A stretch of 64,000 nucleotides of DNA from NCBI GenBank assembly GCA_013398275.1, contig VZSE01012466.1, positions 124,001 through 188,000 on the forward strand, read 5' to 3'. The notes below the pieces were generated by a model. The model saw only the letters and a program-made list of their open reading frames with translations. It ran no database searches and was not told the origin of the DNA. Of this stretch, positions 37,749 through 49,500 are shown one piece after another. How positions within the stretch are numbered: the stretch's first letter is position 1; each line of letters starts with the position of its first letter. This DNA comes from Promerops cafer. Its lineage: Eukaryota; Chordata; Aves; Passeriformes; Nectariniidae. The translations under genes and the position numbers were made by a program.

Positions 37749-40700
37749 TTAAACATCTCCTCAACTGGAGATGATACAGCCCTGGCTATGGAGTGTTTAC
37801 CTCTAGAGCACTCTTGGCACTGTGCCAGAGCATTGTTTCAGATGAGCTTGTGCTGCTGTCTGAATCACCGGGATCTCATCCTTCAGCACTCACATGCCTC
37901 CCATCCAGTTGTACTTTGTGCCCAGCCTTATTTACCTTGTGGGTTTTGCCAAGATCACAGCTTGGTGGTGTGGCTTCGGGCCCAGTCAGACCATCTGTCA
38001 AGAAGAAGGGGAGGAGAAGGTAGTGGTTTTGACATGTTGCTTGAAGAAGCACATGTCCAAATGTGCTTTGAAATCTTTGTTCTACTTGCTTGTTCAATAC
38101 TTTCAAGGTGCTGTGTATTGTGGAATATTTTTCCATTGTGCTGCCTTACTTTCTCTGTTGTGGAGAGATCGTTTCATTTCTAGTCTGGATTCATACATTT
38201 TGTTTGTGCTGCTGGCAGATCCTATCAACACCCACTTTTCACTGATATTTAAACTTTAAAAGATAAAATAAAAATCTTTGGTGTCATGGAACACTGACTT
38301 GCTTGTAAAATACTTCTATATACCGGAGATGCTATTTAAAAATATTGTAGGAGTCTAGTAATACATTAGCATTTTATGCATTCCCCTCTGAGCAGTCCCA
38401 AAGTGCTTAAACTGTAGTGCACACATGCAGCCCTGCATAGATGCAGTTCCCAAGACAGGGGCTGTAAACCAGCCCCTGCATTTGCTGAAGGAGGGATGGG
38501 TGCAAGCAGCTTCAAGCAAAGCAGCCAGAATAAACTGCCTTCTGGAGGAAAATGCCATGTCTAGGTGTACCACTCCCAGGAGTTCAGCTTGGGATGCTGT
38601 CAGAGTTGCCCACCCTGAGATCATGAAGTTGTGTGTGGACTGGGGCCCCCTTAGCCTGAATTGTCCTGGGTTTTGTCGCAGCCTCAGGTACAGCCCCTGA
38701 CCAGCACTTGAGGCTGGGTATTTGAACAAGTGTCCTCGTGGGCTCTGTGTTAAGAACTTGTTGCCTTTAGCACTGTTCACTGGTCTAACAGCAAGTCACT
38801 GTTTTGTTTGTCAGCAGCCACAAATGGAGGCACGCTCTGTAGCTGTGGGCTGGGCTGGGCCCGGTTGGCTGGCGGAGGCCGTGCACGGGGAGCAGTGTGC
38901 AGGCAGGCAGCTGCCACGTGTCCTTTGGTGGCTGAGGATTCCTTACACTGTGCCAAAGTGGTTGTGTCCCTGCGTGTGCAAAACACGTTTCTCTGCGTCA
39001 TCCTAGGAATTCTTAAGCCCCTTTTATATTTGTGTCCCTTAGAAACCAATGTGTGAGTTGATCTCAGATTAGCTATTCTAGACATAGCTCAGCAGAGGGG
39101 AGATGTAGAGCTGTAGTGTGAGGACAGAAAAAAACATTTTCAGATGATTTTGAGAAGCAGTTACATCATTCTGGGAAATTCAGCCTTGCAGAAGCTAATA
39201 AAAACTAAAATTCAAGCTCCTACAAAGTTAAGCAGAACTAATACCACAGTGTGTTTTCTGGTTATCATTTCAAAACCTCTGTGACATTTTCTCTGAATGT
39301 TCCCATACAGGCGCAGTTATTCACGTGTGAGAATCTCAGGAGCAGCTGGGTGGGGGGAACAGCAACCTCACTGGTGTGTAAGAGAGCTCCATCTTCCAAA
39401 AAGAATTACATTGTGGCAGCTGTGATGTCACAGTTCAGGGTTCAGTGAGTTGTCAGCAGCCACAGTCTGATGTTTCTAACCAAGCAGCATAGCAGCTTGT
39501 GCTCCTTTTTCATTCTTTGAAGAAAATGAACCAATTAATTCTTTCCATTTTAAAATACATCATGTCTAAAACAGAAAATAAAAAAGGAACAAAAACCCTG
39601 CTATTTTATTTTCATTTGACATGACTCTGTTAGGTGGGAAGAACCTTTTGATATATTGAGTTGGGAAGTAATTAATCTTGGGAGTGTGAGATGGATTATA
39701 ATCTTAATGTCATTTTACAATTACTAAAATAGGCTAATTTTGTCCTTTGCTAATCCATGTAAATCCCTTTGATTTAACAGTGTTGTATGGATGAAAATAA
39801 GAAATGCTGCGGCCTATATTTTGGGATCTCCTTGCTTACAGTGTAAAAGCTTACAGAGCACATTGTTTGATGAAGCAGCCCTCCCTCTTGTACACTAGAA
39901 CACCACTACCATTGCTGGCACAAGCCAGAGCATCACCTGCAGCTGCTGCTTTTTTCAAATGTAGCAGGTGAAGCACAAACCCTGTCATTTCTCTAGATTC
40001 AGCAGAATATGTATATGTGCAGTTTGTCAGTATGTTTATAGCAAAAAGGCTAAGAGCAGAAAATATTTCTAGGGATAGTAAAACCTGCTTTAAAAGCTTA
40101 TACCAATCTTGAAAAACACAAAAGGGCTGGACTGAACATTGCCATTTCAGTCAAATTTAGAACCTCTACCTATTTACAGAGGAACACGTTTAGGTCAGCA
40201 TTTTGTGCCTGGCAAAGTCGTTTCCCTAATCTCCTTCGGAGCATTTCTGACTCTGAGTTAGGTGTAGGGGGGAGGGAAGTGCTTCCAGGCTGAGACTTGT
40301 AGCTAAATTGTCATACCAGGTTAATCTGTTGATTACCACTGAAGTGGTGTAGATGGGTAGGCGCTGAATTCTGAAACCTGCTATTCACTGTATACTTGTG
40401 TGCAGTTATTCATTTGGAAGCATTCAAGCAAGGTATCCAAAACCTTCTGAGTTTTAAACCATTTGCCCAAACCACGGCAGCAAATTCTAGTTGCCTGGGT
40501 TGATCTTGCTTTGTTTGTGTGTTTCAGCAAGATTCAGAGAGGTTGTGTCAGTTGATCTATATGCAGTTTCTTGCATTTGTCAAGTAAGTGGAGCAGAAAT
40601 ACCGTTTCCTCCTTTCTCCACCCCTTCTTTCATTTAATGAAATGGGAAATGTTGAAGCTACTGGAAACCTTGATGTGACATTTCTAAATGCAGTGATGCT

Positions 40701-43700
40701 GTCTGTTAAATTTGGGTCCTGTAAGCAAGTTGCAAACATTGGGAGCTCCTGTATTGCTGGTCTTCAGTGCTGTTGTTTTATGAAGTTGATAAGGAATAAG
40801 TGAACAGACTAATACATATTTTAAAACAGATGATGAAAAGTGCTTTCTTGGCAGATTATATTAGTGGTAAGGGTGTTGGTAAATCTCTCCATTATATAAA
40901 GGATCCTGATCCTGATTTTGAGCCTGCTGACAGAGGACTTGGGATAATGGGAGATGGCATTGCAATTTAGGATATCTTTAACCAGCATCTTGAGAGCAGA
41001 GGCTCCAAGACGACTGTAGCTGGTGCAGCTGTGATTGCGGTGCGAACGTGGGCGTCTCGTAAGTGAGATGAGTCTCCTGGGAATTAACGCTGGTGCTCTG
41101 TCTTCCATGAAAGCCCCATGTGCTCACCCACGTTGATATGTATGGCAGTCGCCTACCTGCTAATGAACAACGAAACACAAGTGTTCTGCAAGGAAGTCTT
41201 CCCTGGGCATTCTTCCCCCAAGTGTTTCTTCTTCTGTCTGCTCAACAGGTGCTAAAATGGAAGACAAGAGAGTTACAGAAGTGGAGCAGTTTAACTAAGG
41301 TGAAGCTGGCCCTGGGTGCTCCCTGGAGTTCCCATGTATTTCAAAGTTCTTGCTTTTGGGAACAGGGATTGGAGCTCATTCCTGTTTGAGCGGATTCTTC
41401 AGTTCTTGCCTTTCCATGCCTGCACTTAATAAAATCGAAAGCTGAGAACAAACCAAATCTCTATGGGTTTGATGGCAGCTCAGCTTATCTACAGATAGTA
41501 TTAAAACATGCTCCATCAAAGAGGTGTAGTTATCAGGATGTAGAAACAAAATTGCAGCACAGTCATGCACACAATTGTTGTCTAGCCATTAGGAGGCCAA
41601 GCAAAGAAAATCAGGTATCACAAAATTGAAATTCATAATCAAAGCAAATGAAGCAATATTGTTACTACTTGGGGCAACAGAAGCTAGCTGGGAATCTGAA
41701 ATAGTCATTTCAGTCTTCCTTCAAATTTCTCTTTGCTTCCTCTGAGACCTAATAGCCACAGATTTTTCAGACACCTGTATATACTCTGACAGCTGCCTTT
41801 GGCTTGTAAAAAACTACACTGGAAGTTCTTTCCTGGACACTTGGTGTAGGGAGTTAGTGCAGACAGGTACCGGCCATGTCCTGTATCCTCCTGCTGGTCA
41901 GCCTTTCTCAGTGGGAGGTAACTCCACAATGTGGTGGCCCAGACTGTCTAGGGGTGTCACTTATGTCATTTTAAAATCTGGATTTGAGCAAGTGGATTCC
42001 AGCCTCTTTCTGTTTCAGAAACACAGGTCATTTTTTATGCAATGTACTTTCACAAAAAAGTGTATTTCCTAGGGAGAAATGATGTACCAGATAACCACAA
42101 ATGGCAAAAATTGTGTAAGTTTTCTCAAAGTTATACACTAAAACAGTACTTAAACCACCAAATTTTAATTAAACTCACCTTACAGACACTAATTGTAGTA
42201 TATACAGCCTTTATGTCTATGTAAGCTGAGGCACAAAATAGTTGCTTGGGGTTATTCAAGAAAGTTTTTAACACAGCCCAGGTCCCTTGTTGTTTGCTTT
42301 CCATAGCTGTTTGTTTATTACAGTGTATTAACATGAAGAGGTAAAATGCAGATGGTTTGTCTTTTTTAAAGCAAGCTATATATTGGTTACACTTGCTCAG
42401 ACTGTATTTATACTACTTGAGAGCTTGTTATGTGCAAATATCATTAAGATCTCTGGGTTTTATGTTCTTCTGAACATATCTGCTTTGTCTTCCCTGTTTC
42501 TGTCTTCCGTTATGATGAAAAGACTGCCACTCATTTCCCAGTATCTCGAAAATAGCATTTTTTTGGCTCATTTTTTAACCAGAAAACTCTCTTTTACCCC
42601 AAACTGTGGTTTTTTATTCTTCCCTCTCCCCACCACATCTCCCACCCCATTTGGCTGGTGCCAAAGATGACACCCTCAGTGCAGATGACTTCTGTGCACT
42701 GACCTAATCCATTGTCCATCCTGTAGATTTTCAGAGCAGTCCCTAACATCCTGATTTGCCTTCTTCATCTCTCGTTTGGTTGACAATTACCCACTACAGT
42801 TTTGCTGTGGAAAAGTGATTTAGCAAGTCCCAGGTACTGGCCCCCAGGGTTAAATTTCCTTCATCTCTGTGGAGTGTGTCTCCGTGAATGACTGGGCTTT
42901 TTGCAAGGATGAGCAACTGTTCTTTTCAACAGTGCTGGCCCATTTTGGCTCTTCCTCGAACCTGACTTTTGAATGTTAATATTTCAGGTCTGTGGCTTGA
43001 CCGTTCAAGTGCAAAGTCTGCTCTTCCCTTACAGTTTACCCATTGTCAGGTCCAAAATTACTGTGTCACGTGGGGCCCAAGTGTAGCTAACGTCTCTCAC
43101 GTGAGGTAGTAAAAATTGTTGGCAAAAGGGACCTTTCTTTTAATTCTCCATCTGCTGAACCAAATAGCACTGTAAGTGTAGAAGAATATGAGCTAGCTCA
43201 GTAGCCAAAAAAAATTTTTATGAATTTTTTTCTCCCAGCTCTAGTAGGTGTTAAGTTTCTGTGTTTCACCATATTTAGGGAGTCCTAATGTGAACCTGCA
43301 TGAGATTCAGGTGGTCATAACTACTAACATATTAGTGTGCTGGGGGTGAGGGAGAGAGGCAATGCAAAATGTCATGCGGAAGAATGTATGAACAGTTCAC
43401 ATCAGCTCTGGAGACAGAGCACAGCCATTTCTGAGATGTAAGATGTGGTTTCTTTTTTAAGGCAGGTATTGAAATGGCTGCTGTTACTGTAAAATGTGAG
43501 TACCCGGAACCTTTTCATCTTGCAGCATCCTTATCAAGTAGAATGTAGGTGACAGGAAAACTGCTGCGCTCCTCTAGCAGCTGGCAGTGCATGGCTACCA
43601 CTTGAACCCAGAGGCCAAATCAAGGCTTCAACTGACCTTGCTGAGGGCAAGGTTGTAGAGTCTCATGGCCCAGACTCAGTTGGTCAACCGTCCTGGTTGT

Positions 43701-44079
43701 GATGAAAAGCAGTGATACAACACTCTGTGTTTGGGGTTCAACTACAGGCAAAAAATCTGTCCTTGGAAAAGAGGCAAATTAGAGGGAGATGGCAAGGTAG
43801 CTGTTCTAGCGAAGTACTTGCCAGGTAAAAAGCAGATTCTGTCTTGAATGAAATGATGCGACCTCCTTTGGTGAAAGCTGTGAGCCAGGCAAGCTTCTGA
43901 AGAGTTCTTTAGGGAAAGGTTTGGAAAAAACTAACCACATAAACTAGGTTTCTGGAACAGTGAAATAAAGGCTGCAACAACTAAAGACATGCAGGTGGAG
44001 GAGGTGGAGGAATAGAGTAAGTAAAATCCTTTGAGTAAGCAAACTGTCTGTGACCAAGAATTGATGAAGAGCAATCTTG

Positions 44080-46510
44080 AGAATGAAAACAAAGCTATAA
44101 TATATTCATGAAACACGATGATGATAACTCGGAGGGAGTAGCATTAATTATGGCTTCCAAGGCAGAAAAATAGCTTGTAGACTGGGAACCAATTAGTGGT
44201 CGATTGCTCTGAACTAGATTTCAAACGCAGTACATGAAATGACAATTACACAGTATTACCAACAGACAACTACTGCGATGAGATAAGAGCTGTCAGCAGA
44301 TTTGGACCAAATTCCTTAGCTGACATCTGCTTACTAAAAGGGAGACTTCTTTTTTGGGGTTAGGGCCAGTGACAGAACAGAGGAATCAAAGGCCAAATGT
44401 CATTTTCTGTCTCCAAAGCAATAACGTGGGGCCTGGCAGAACTCTGCCTACTCTCTGTGCTCTTGGTGATTCCTGGACGTATTGTAAAGGTGTCCCCACA
44501 GCAGTTGGTGAAATTGTGGTCTGAGTATATTGGAGACAAACACAGTGTTTATCTTCCGCACATCTTAGCATGCAATAGAAGTGATTATTTTTTTGTGACG
44601 ATACAAAAAAGAAAAAAAAAAGAGAAAAAAGTGCAGGATAATTAGTAAGAAGAATTAGTAAATTGGTTTTACTACTTAAGTGAACATGCCATATGTTGCT
44701 AAAAATGTAACTGGTTTTCAGCTGAGCTATCCCAGATAATGGGCTTTCCAAGAATGGAAATACCAAAACCAACATTGGACATTTGAATGCATCCAGCAAA
44801 ATAATCAGGAAAATCAGTTTCAGAGCAAGAATAGAAGCCCCAAGAGAAATAAGAAGATAGCCTTGGCCAAGAAGCTGATGTAGCTCCTGAAAAAGCTACT
44901 CCCCTTGCTCAACAGGCCAGGTTCTACCACCCAATAGGCCTGTCTGAGGTTAGCAAGTGAAAGCTATTTAGTGACAGGAGAAGGGTGATGATGGTGGGAG
45001 GAGCACTGTGACTTTGCCAAAGGAGCTGAAAAACCCACAGTAGAGATGCTGTCTTATAGCACAAAGGCAGATGCAAAAAGCTATCTAAAACCACAATTTG
45101 GAGTAGCTGGAGGTAGAGACCATTGCTGAAAAATGGTGGAATGAGTAGTTGCTGAGTTCTTCAAGAAATACAGGAATATGAAAAAATTAACATAATCCAA
45201 CTATTACAAAGAAATTGCACTTCAGATGAAGTATTTCAGAAAGGTGATGCAAGCGATTGCGAAAGTTGAAGAGATGTTCCTTTCACTGGTACAAGCATCA
45301 AAAATGAAAAAACACAAACCAAAATGAAAAACAGAGATTCTAATTTTTTTCTCTTACAGCTTTAGCTCAGACATTTCAATTCAGGGGGTAAAGCAATGGC
45401 CAGATTTTTGGATGTCCTCTGCTATCCAGATTTTGGATGGCCTCCTGCTCCCTGGCTTGAGGCAGATCACCTGCCAGTTTGATGCGGTTGTTTGTTTGGA
45501 GCTCTTGGTGAGAATATGTTTATTACCTTTTTCAGGAGACTAATCTATTCTTTTCAAGTGTGTATTTGTAATGGCTGTGAAGTCACTGACAAGCTCGAGC
45601 CATTGAAGCAAGTAGAGAGCTGCGTGAATGGTTCATCATGGATAATGCTGCTGTAAAACCAGCGTGCATTCTGTCACCACTTCAAGGTTGCTGTTGAGTG
45701 GACGTTGACATGACCAAGTCACCATAAGAAAAAGTACAGCTGGATGTTGTGTAGTGAGCTGTTACATCAGTTAGATCCAGCATCCTGAGCATGGGATGCT
45801 TAAGTGACAGTTCAAAAAACATGTAAGAAAAGACTGTCTGGCATTGCAAGGCTAATAATTATTTAAGGAAACAAATCTCAAGAGACCTTTTGCAAATTCC
45901 TACTGAAGCATTGTATAAAAAGGCAAAGGAATACAAGGAATGAGTCAATTTACATGTCTTGGCAGAGACACACCAACCAGGGGGGAAGTCCAAAAGGAAA
46001 TGTCACCAACTGGCAAAGCAACAGCTGCGTTTACCAACTTAAACAAAATTAGTCATTGAAAATACAAATGTAAAGACCAAACTAGGAGTCTTCCACTCAG
46101 ATGTTATTTCCATCTTAACATGTGGATGTGAGTATTGGAAACTCACCAGAGGCAAAGACGTCTCATGCCTCCAGAGGTAAATACCTGGGGAAAATACTAG
46201 GTAACAGACGGAGTGAATGTGTCACAAATGCAAAGATCTGTCACTTCCTCACCAGTGTGTCCCCCAAGTTCTCCAGGGTAAGCAGTGGAAACATTGGGTC
46301 GTGTGCAGTGAGTGGAGCCAGCAATCCTGTCTGAGCAGATGGGCTCTCAGGCAGCTGGAGGAACATGCAAATGGTCAGACCAGATACAGCTTGGAGCGTG
46401 AACACTTACTGGCACTCAGCGATACAGAAAAACTGCAGAGAGTGGCTAAAGATTGGCACAGGCTTTGGAGCCACATTGGCTCCCAGAGCAACATCTGCAG
46501 GTGCAAGAAG
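44080..46510 (+). mobile_element. decayed RTE-like LINE ORF2 (endonuclease to RT C-terminus)
   Basis: A long, frameshifted relic of a non-LTR retrotransposon protein, seen as peptide blocks in the right order. Endonuclease: KHDDDNSEGVALI at 44111-44149 (family HxEGVALMLS), then LVDWEPISGRLL at 44174-44209 (family WEPISxRII), then TITQYYQQTTTA near 44239 (family TIIQCYAPTNDA), then VLLVIPGRI and QQLVKLW within 44446-44550 (family LVIGGTIF and IHKLTW). Linker: NIGHLNASSKIIRKISFRAR at 44771. RT: ELREWFIMDN followed by AAVKPACILSPL at 45617-45682 (family EWFxVxSGVKQGCILSPL), then QKTCKKRLSGIARLIII near 45813. Thumb: KATAAFTNLNKI near 46015, KTKLGVFHSDVISIL plus GCEYWKLTRG at 46072-46150, KYLGKILGNRR and VTNAKIC near 46178-46242. 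C-terminus: LQRVAKDWHRLW near 46433. The spacing between endonuclease and RT motifs (about 1.5 kb) suits a near-complete ORF2. Many stops and frameshifts make it a dead fossil. The YGCETW-type thumb motif and the endonuclease type point to the RTE clade rather than CR1; the subfamily is uncertain. The true ends, including any 3' repeat, were not located. Confidence 0.8.
45399..45445. repeat. imperfect tandem duplication inside the LINE relic
   Basis: CCAGATTTTTGGATGTCCTC is followed about 26 bases later by CCAGATTTTGGATGGCCTCC. This local duplication within the decayed LINE is one of the changes that broke its reading frame, or it arose later. Confidence 0.75.
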
Positions 46511-49500
46511 GCTTTGGAGGAAAAAGTTACTCTTCGTGCCCTCGGGGGAGTGGTGGAGAGGAGGGTGTGCTTACATGGGATTTTCTGCTTTAAAGATCTG
46601 GACTATTTAAAGTTACATTACTGAGAGGAACCAGAGCTTCCTAGTGACGGCATTTCTGGCTCAGGCTGCAGAGGGCTGCATTGCATGGACAAGCCAAGAA
46701 ATCTGTCATCTCTGGTCTAGTGTGCTTTTGCTGTCTGAACTCAAGGAAATCACGCAACCTCACCCGTTCTCCAGAGCTCTCTGACCACAAGACTGTAAGA
46801 TTTTAATTAGAAGCAGTGGACAGTACACTACTTTTTCTAGTTTCACAAGCTGTCCTGAGGGGCTAGTAGGTGAAGTAAGTTTCTGTGGAAATGGAAAAAA
46901 CCCCATGTGTTTCACACACTGCACTGAGAATAAAGAAGTTGCTTGTAGCTTTATTTATAAATGGCCTAACATGGTGTAAGTGTAGCTATGGATTGTCTTC
47001 AGAGGTGAGGGGTAGCCCTTAGCTTTGTACTGTATGTACAAAGTGCTTGTATGTTAATACAATTCTGTGAGTTTAGTTCAGCTGGTGTCTTAGGTGATGG
47101 CAGTTACTAGAGTAAAAAAAAAAAGTATAGCTTCCGCAATTTTAGTCCAGTTTGTAGAACATTGGGACAAAAATAACATCCCATGCTGTTTTTTAATCAA
47201 TAGATTCTTCAGTTATTCGTTCTTTATAATTCTGGTTCCTGTATGCAAACCCTATTTTCTTAGAAAAATTACCAGACCCTATTCATTCTTCTTGCTTTTA
47301 TCACTGCATCTTAGGACCTTGTGTGTCAGGGTTGAAGCAGTTTGCACCCCTCTTGCTAGGCCAGTTGTGCTACCTCACTTCTGCTTCTCTTTTGATGTCT
47401 ACACTGGGGGACAGCTGTCAAATCTGTAGTGGTGGTGTCACCTGCCTATGGGATAAGAAGCTGATTTCTCAGAGAGTTAAAAGTTTAAGGCAGTAAAGAT
47501 TGATTCTATCATCTGCTCATGCTTTTCCAGCCAAACTTCTACTATTTATCATTCAGCCTAGCTTTGAAAGGTTGAGGTGAGAAGATCCCAGCCCTGTGCC
47601 TAGGGAGAGTTCTAGCACCCAAACCAAAGCTTTCTGCCGTGTTTGGAGTGAGAATCCCAATGTCTTTCTCCCAGATTTAAGCTTGCTTTTTTTACTTGCA
47701 CATGCCTCAAAGGCATTTATTACCATTTACCACAACCAGGTGGTATCTAGCCAGGTTTAGCCCTTTTGATTCTTCCCCCTGTAGGCTTGTAGGATAGCTG
47801 TGGTTCCTGGGCACTACAAATCTGGGACCAAGCATCTCTTTTGAGGGTTTGCTTTCAGCCTGCCCTGTTTCATGCAGCTGGCCCCCTCTGCAGCATCGGG
47901 GTGAGCCTTGGCAGTAGGTGCAGACACACCTGCACACTTCACGATACCATCTTTTTGTGTCTGTAGCCAGGTGACAAAGTACAAAGTCACCTATTTGCCG
48001 GGGAGAGCTAAGCCATGCATTTTGCCTTTGAGAACTGATAGGCAACACAAGCAGCTCAGTAAGACACCCACAGTACTTTCCTGAGCTGGTGGTGTGAGTT
48101 ACGCTGCCATCCCTCTCCAGAGATGCTCAGGAAGCAGGGTATGACCTTAGGAGCATGATCAAGGATCCCCTTTCCAACCACAGTGAAAGGCAGTCTATCT
48201 AAAATGATTCTGCTCCCTTCTGGAAACAGTCTGCTAAGTGAGGCTGCAGACAGTAAGGGCAGCTGCTATCCACACCAAGGAGCTCCTCTGGATTGCATGT
48301 AAGAGGGAGCTTCAGATGAGTAAAACCTAAATGAACACGGGATTGGCTGTATTTGAAATTTTGACATCAGCAGACATCAGAATACAGACTGGCAGCAAAC
48401 CCTGTAAGTAGGTTGGGATGGGGCCTGTTGCCAGAGCTTGGGCCTTGCTTGGGAGCAAATCTGGTTGTCCAAGGGCTTCCTTGGCCAGTGCTCTGTGGAG
48501 CCCCAGGAGCATCTGGCAAGGCTGTTTGGTGGTTTCTGCAGGGAGCTTCACTTGCAGGATCTCAGCTGGAATCCCTGCTAGAGTAGTAGCCAGCCTCATT
48601 GGGACCACTTCCCTGTGCGGGTGACCCAGTGTGGCCGTGAGCAGCACTGCCTGCCTAGGCTGGGCTGGATCAAGTCATTTGGGCTCCTCGCATAAGTGGT
48701 TGCAGATACATCCCCAGAACAAAGTCATAATACAAATTGATTGTGGCAGCAGGGATGGAATTCAGGAGGAATTAGCCTTTGGGGTATTTTATCAAATTTT
48801 TGAAGCGTGAATTGTTGGTAAACCAGAGCTAACATTCATAATCTGCAGCAAGAAGCAATATACAGCCCTGCTGCTGGTGCCTGGCATTGTATCTCTCCTG
48901 CCTGTTTCTGCAGACCGGCTGTTGCTGTTGCCATCCTTCACAGGGGCTTGGGGTGCACTGAGGACCCCAGTCCAGCTGGAGATGGCAAAGCAGCTGAAAT
49001 GCTGCTGTGAGTGACCTTTGCCCAGGAGACCAGACCCGGCTCTCCTGCTGCCAGGCCCCTTTGAGCTCGAGTTTGTCCATGGGCAGGTGGCCACAGTGGA
49101 GCTCTTAGTCCCTTCCCTAGGCAGCAAGGGGTTCATTAACCACCTGGAAGATGGGTACCTGCAATGGTGTGACATGTGCCCTGGAAGGGACTGTCACTTT
49201 GAATCCACAGAAAGTAAAGGGAATCTGGAGAGCTGACTGTCACAGCTGCAGGTTTCTACCTTGCATCTGAATCAGATGGAATTAATCCTTTTGTAAACGG
49301 CTGGAGTGATTGAGCCATAGAAGTAGCCAGATAGTAGACAGCTAATTAGACAATATTTTACTTTGTAAGATGTCCTCTGTATGTGAGTGTAGCAATCAGC
49401 AGAGCTGGAGAGGTGGGTGTGAAAGGCATGGTAAAACTCAAGATTCTTGTCTCTTTAAGTCATGGTGCTTGATAATAGCGTTTATTAACTGGCAGAAGCT

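Larger units (their letters stand above)
33511..44079. other. non-coding stretch, no gene recognised
   Basis: About 10.5 kb without a recognised gene or CR1. Plus-strand frames at 37695-38183 (162 codons) and minus-strand frames at 36061-36462 and 38355-38780 have no recognisable domains. Small direct repeats occur at 36594-36619 and 37711-37748. A weak splice-bounded segment at 40986-41058 was considered and set aside. Confidence 0.65.

Noticed and set aside
37695..38183. 162-codon plus-strand open frame, cysteine-rich
   Set aside because: Overlaps frames on both strands and begins within a small direct repeat; no motif spacing typical of zinc fingers or secreted cysteine-rich proteins.
40986..41058. 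Splice-bounded 73-base segment ending GTCTC|GTAAGTGAG
   Set aside because: The donor is good, but the acceptor (TTTAACCAG) has a poor pyrimidine tract and the segment is too short to judge.
43101..43115. GTGAGGTAGTAA, resembling the let-7 seed region
   Set aside because: Matches only the first eight or nine bases; the surrounding sequence does not form the expected precursor hairpin.
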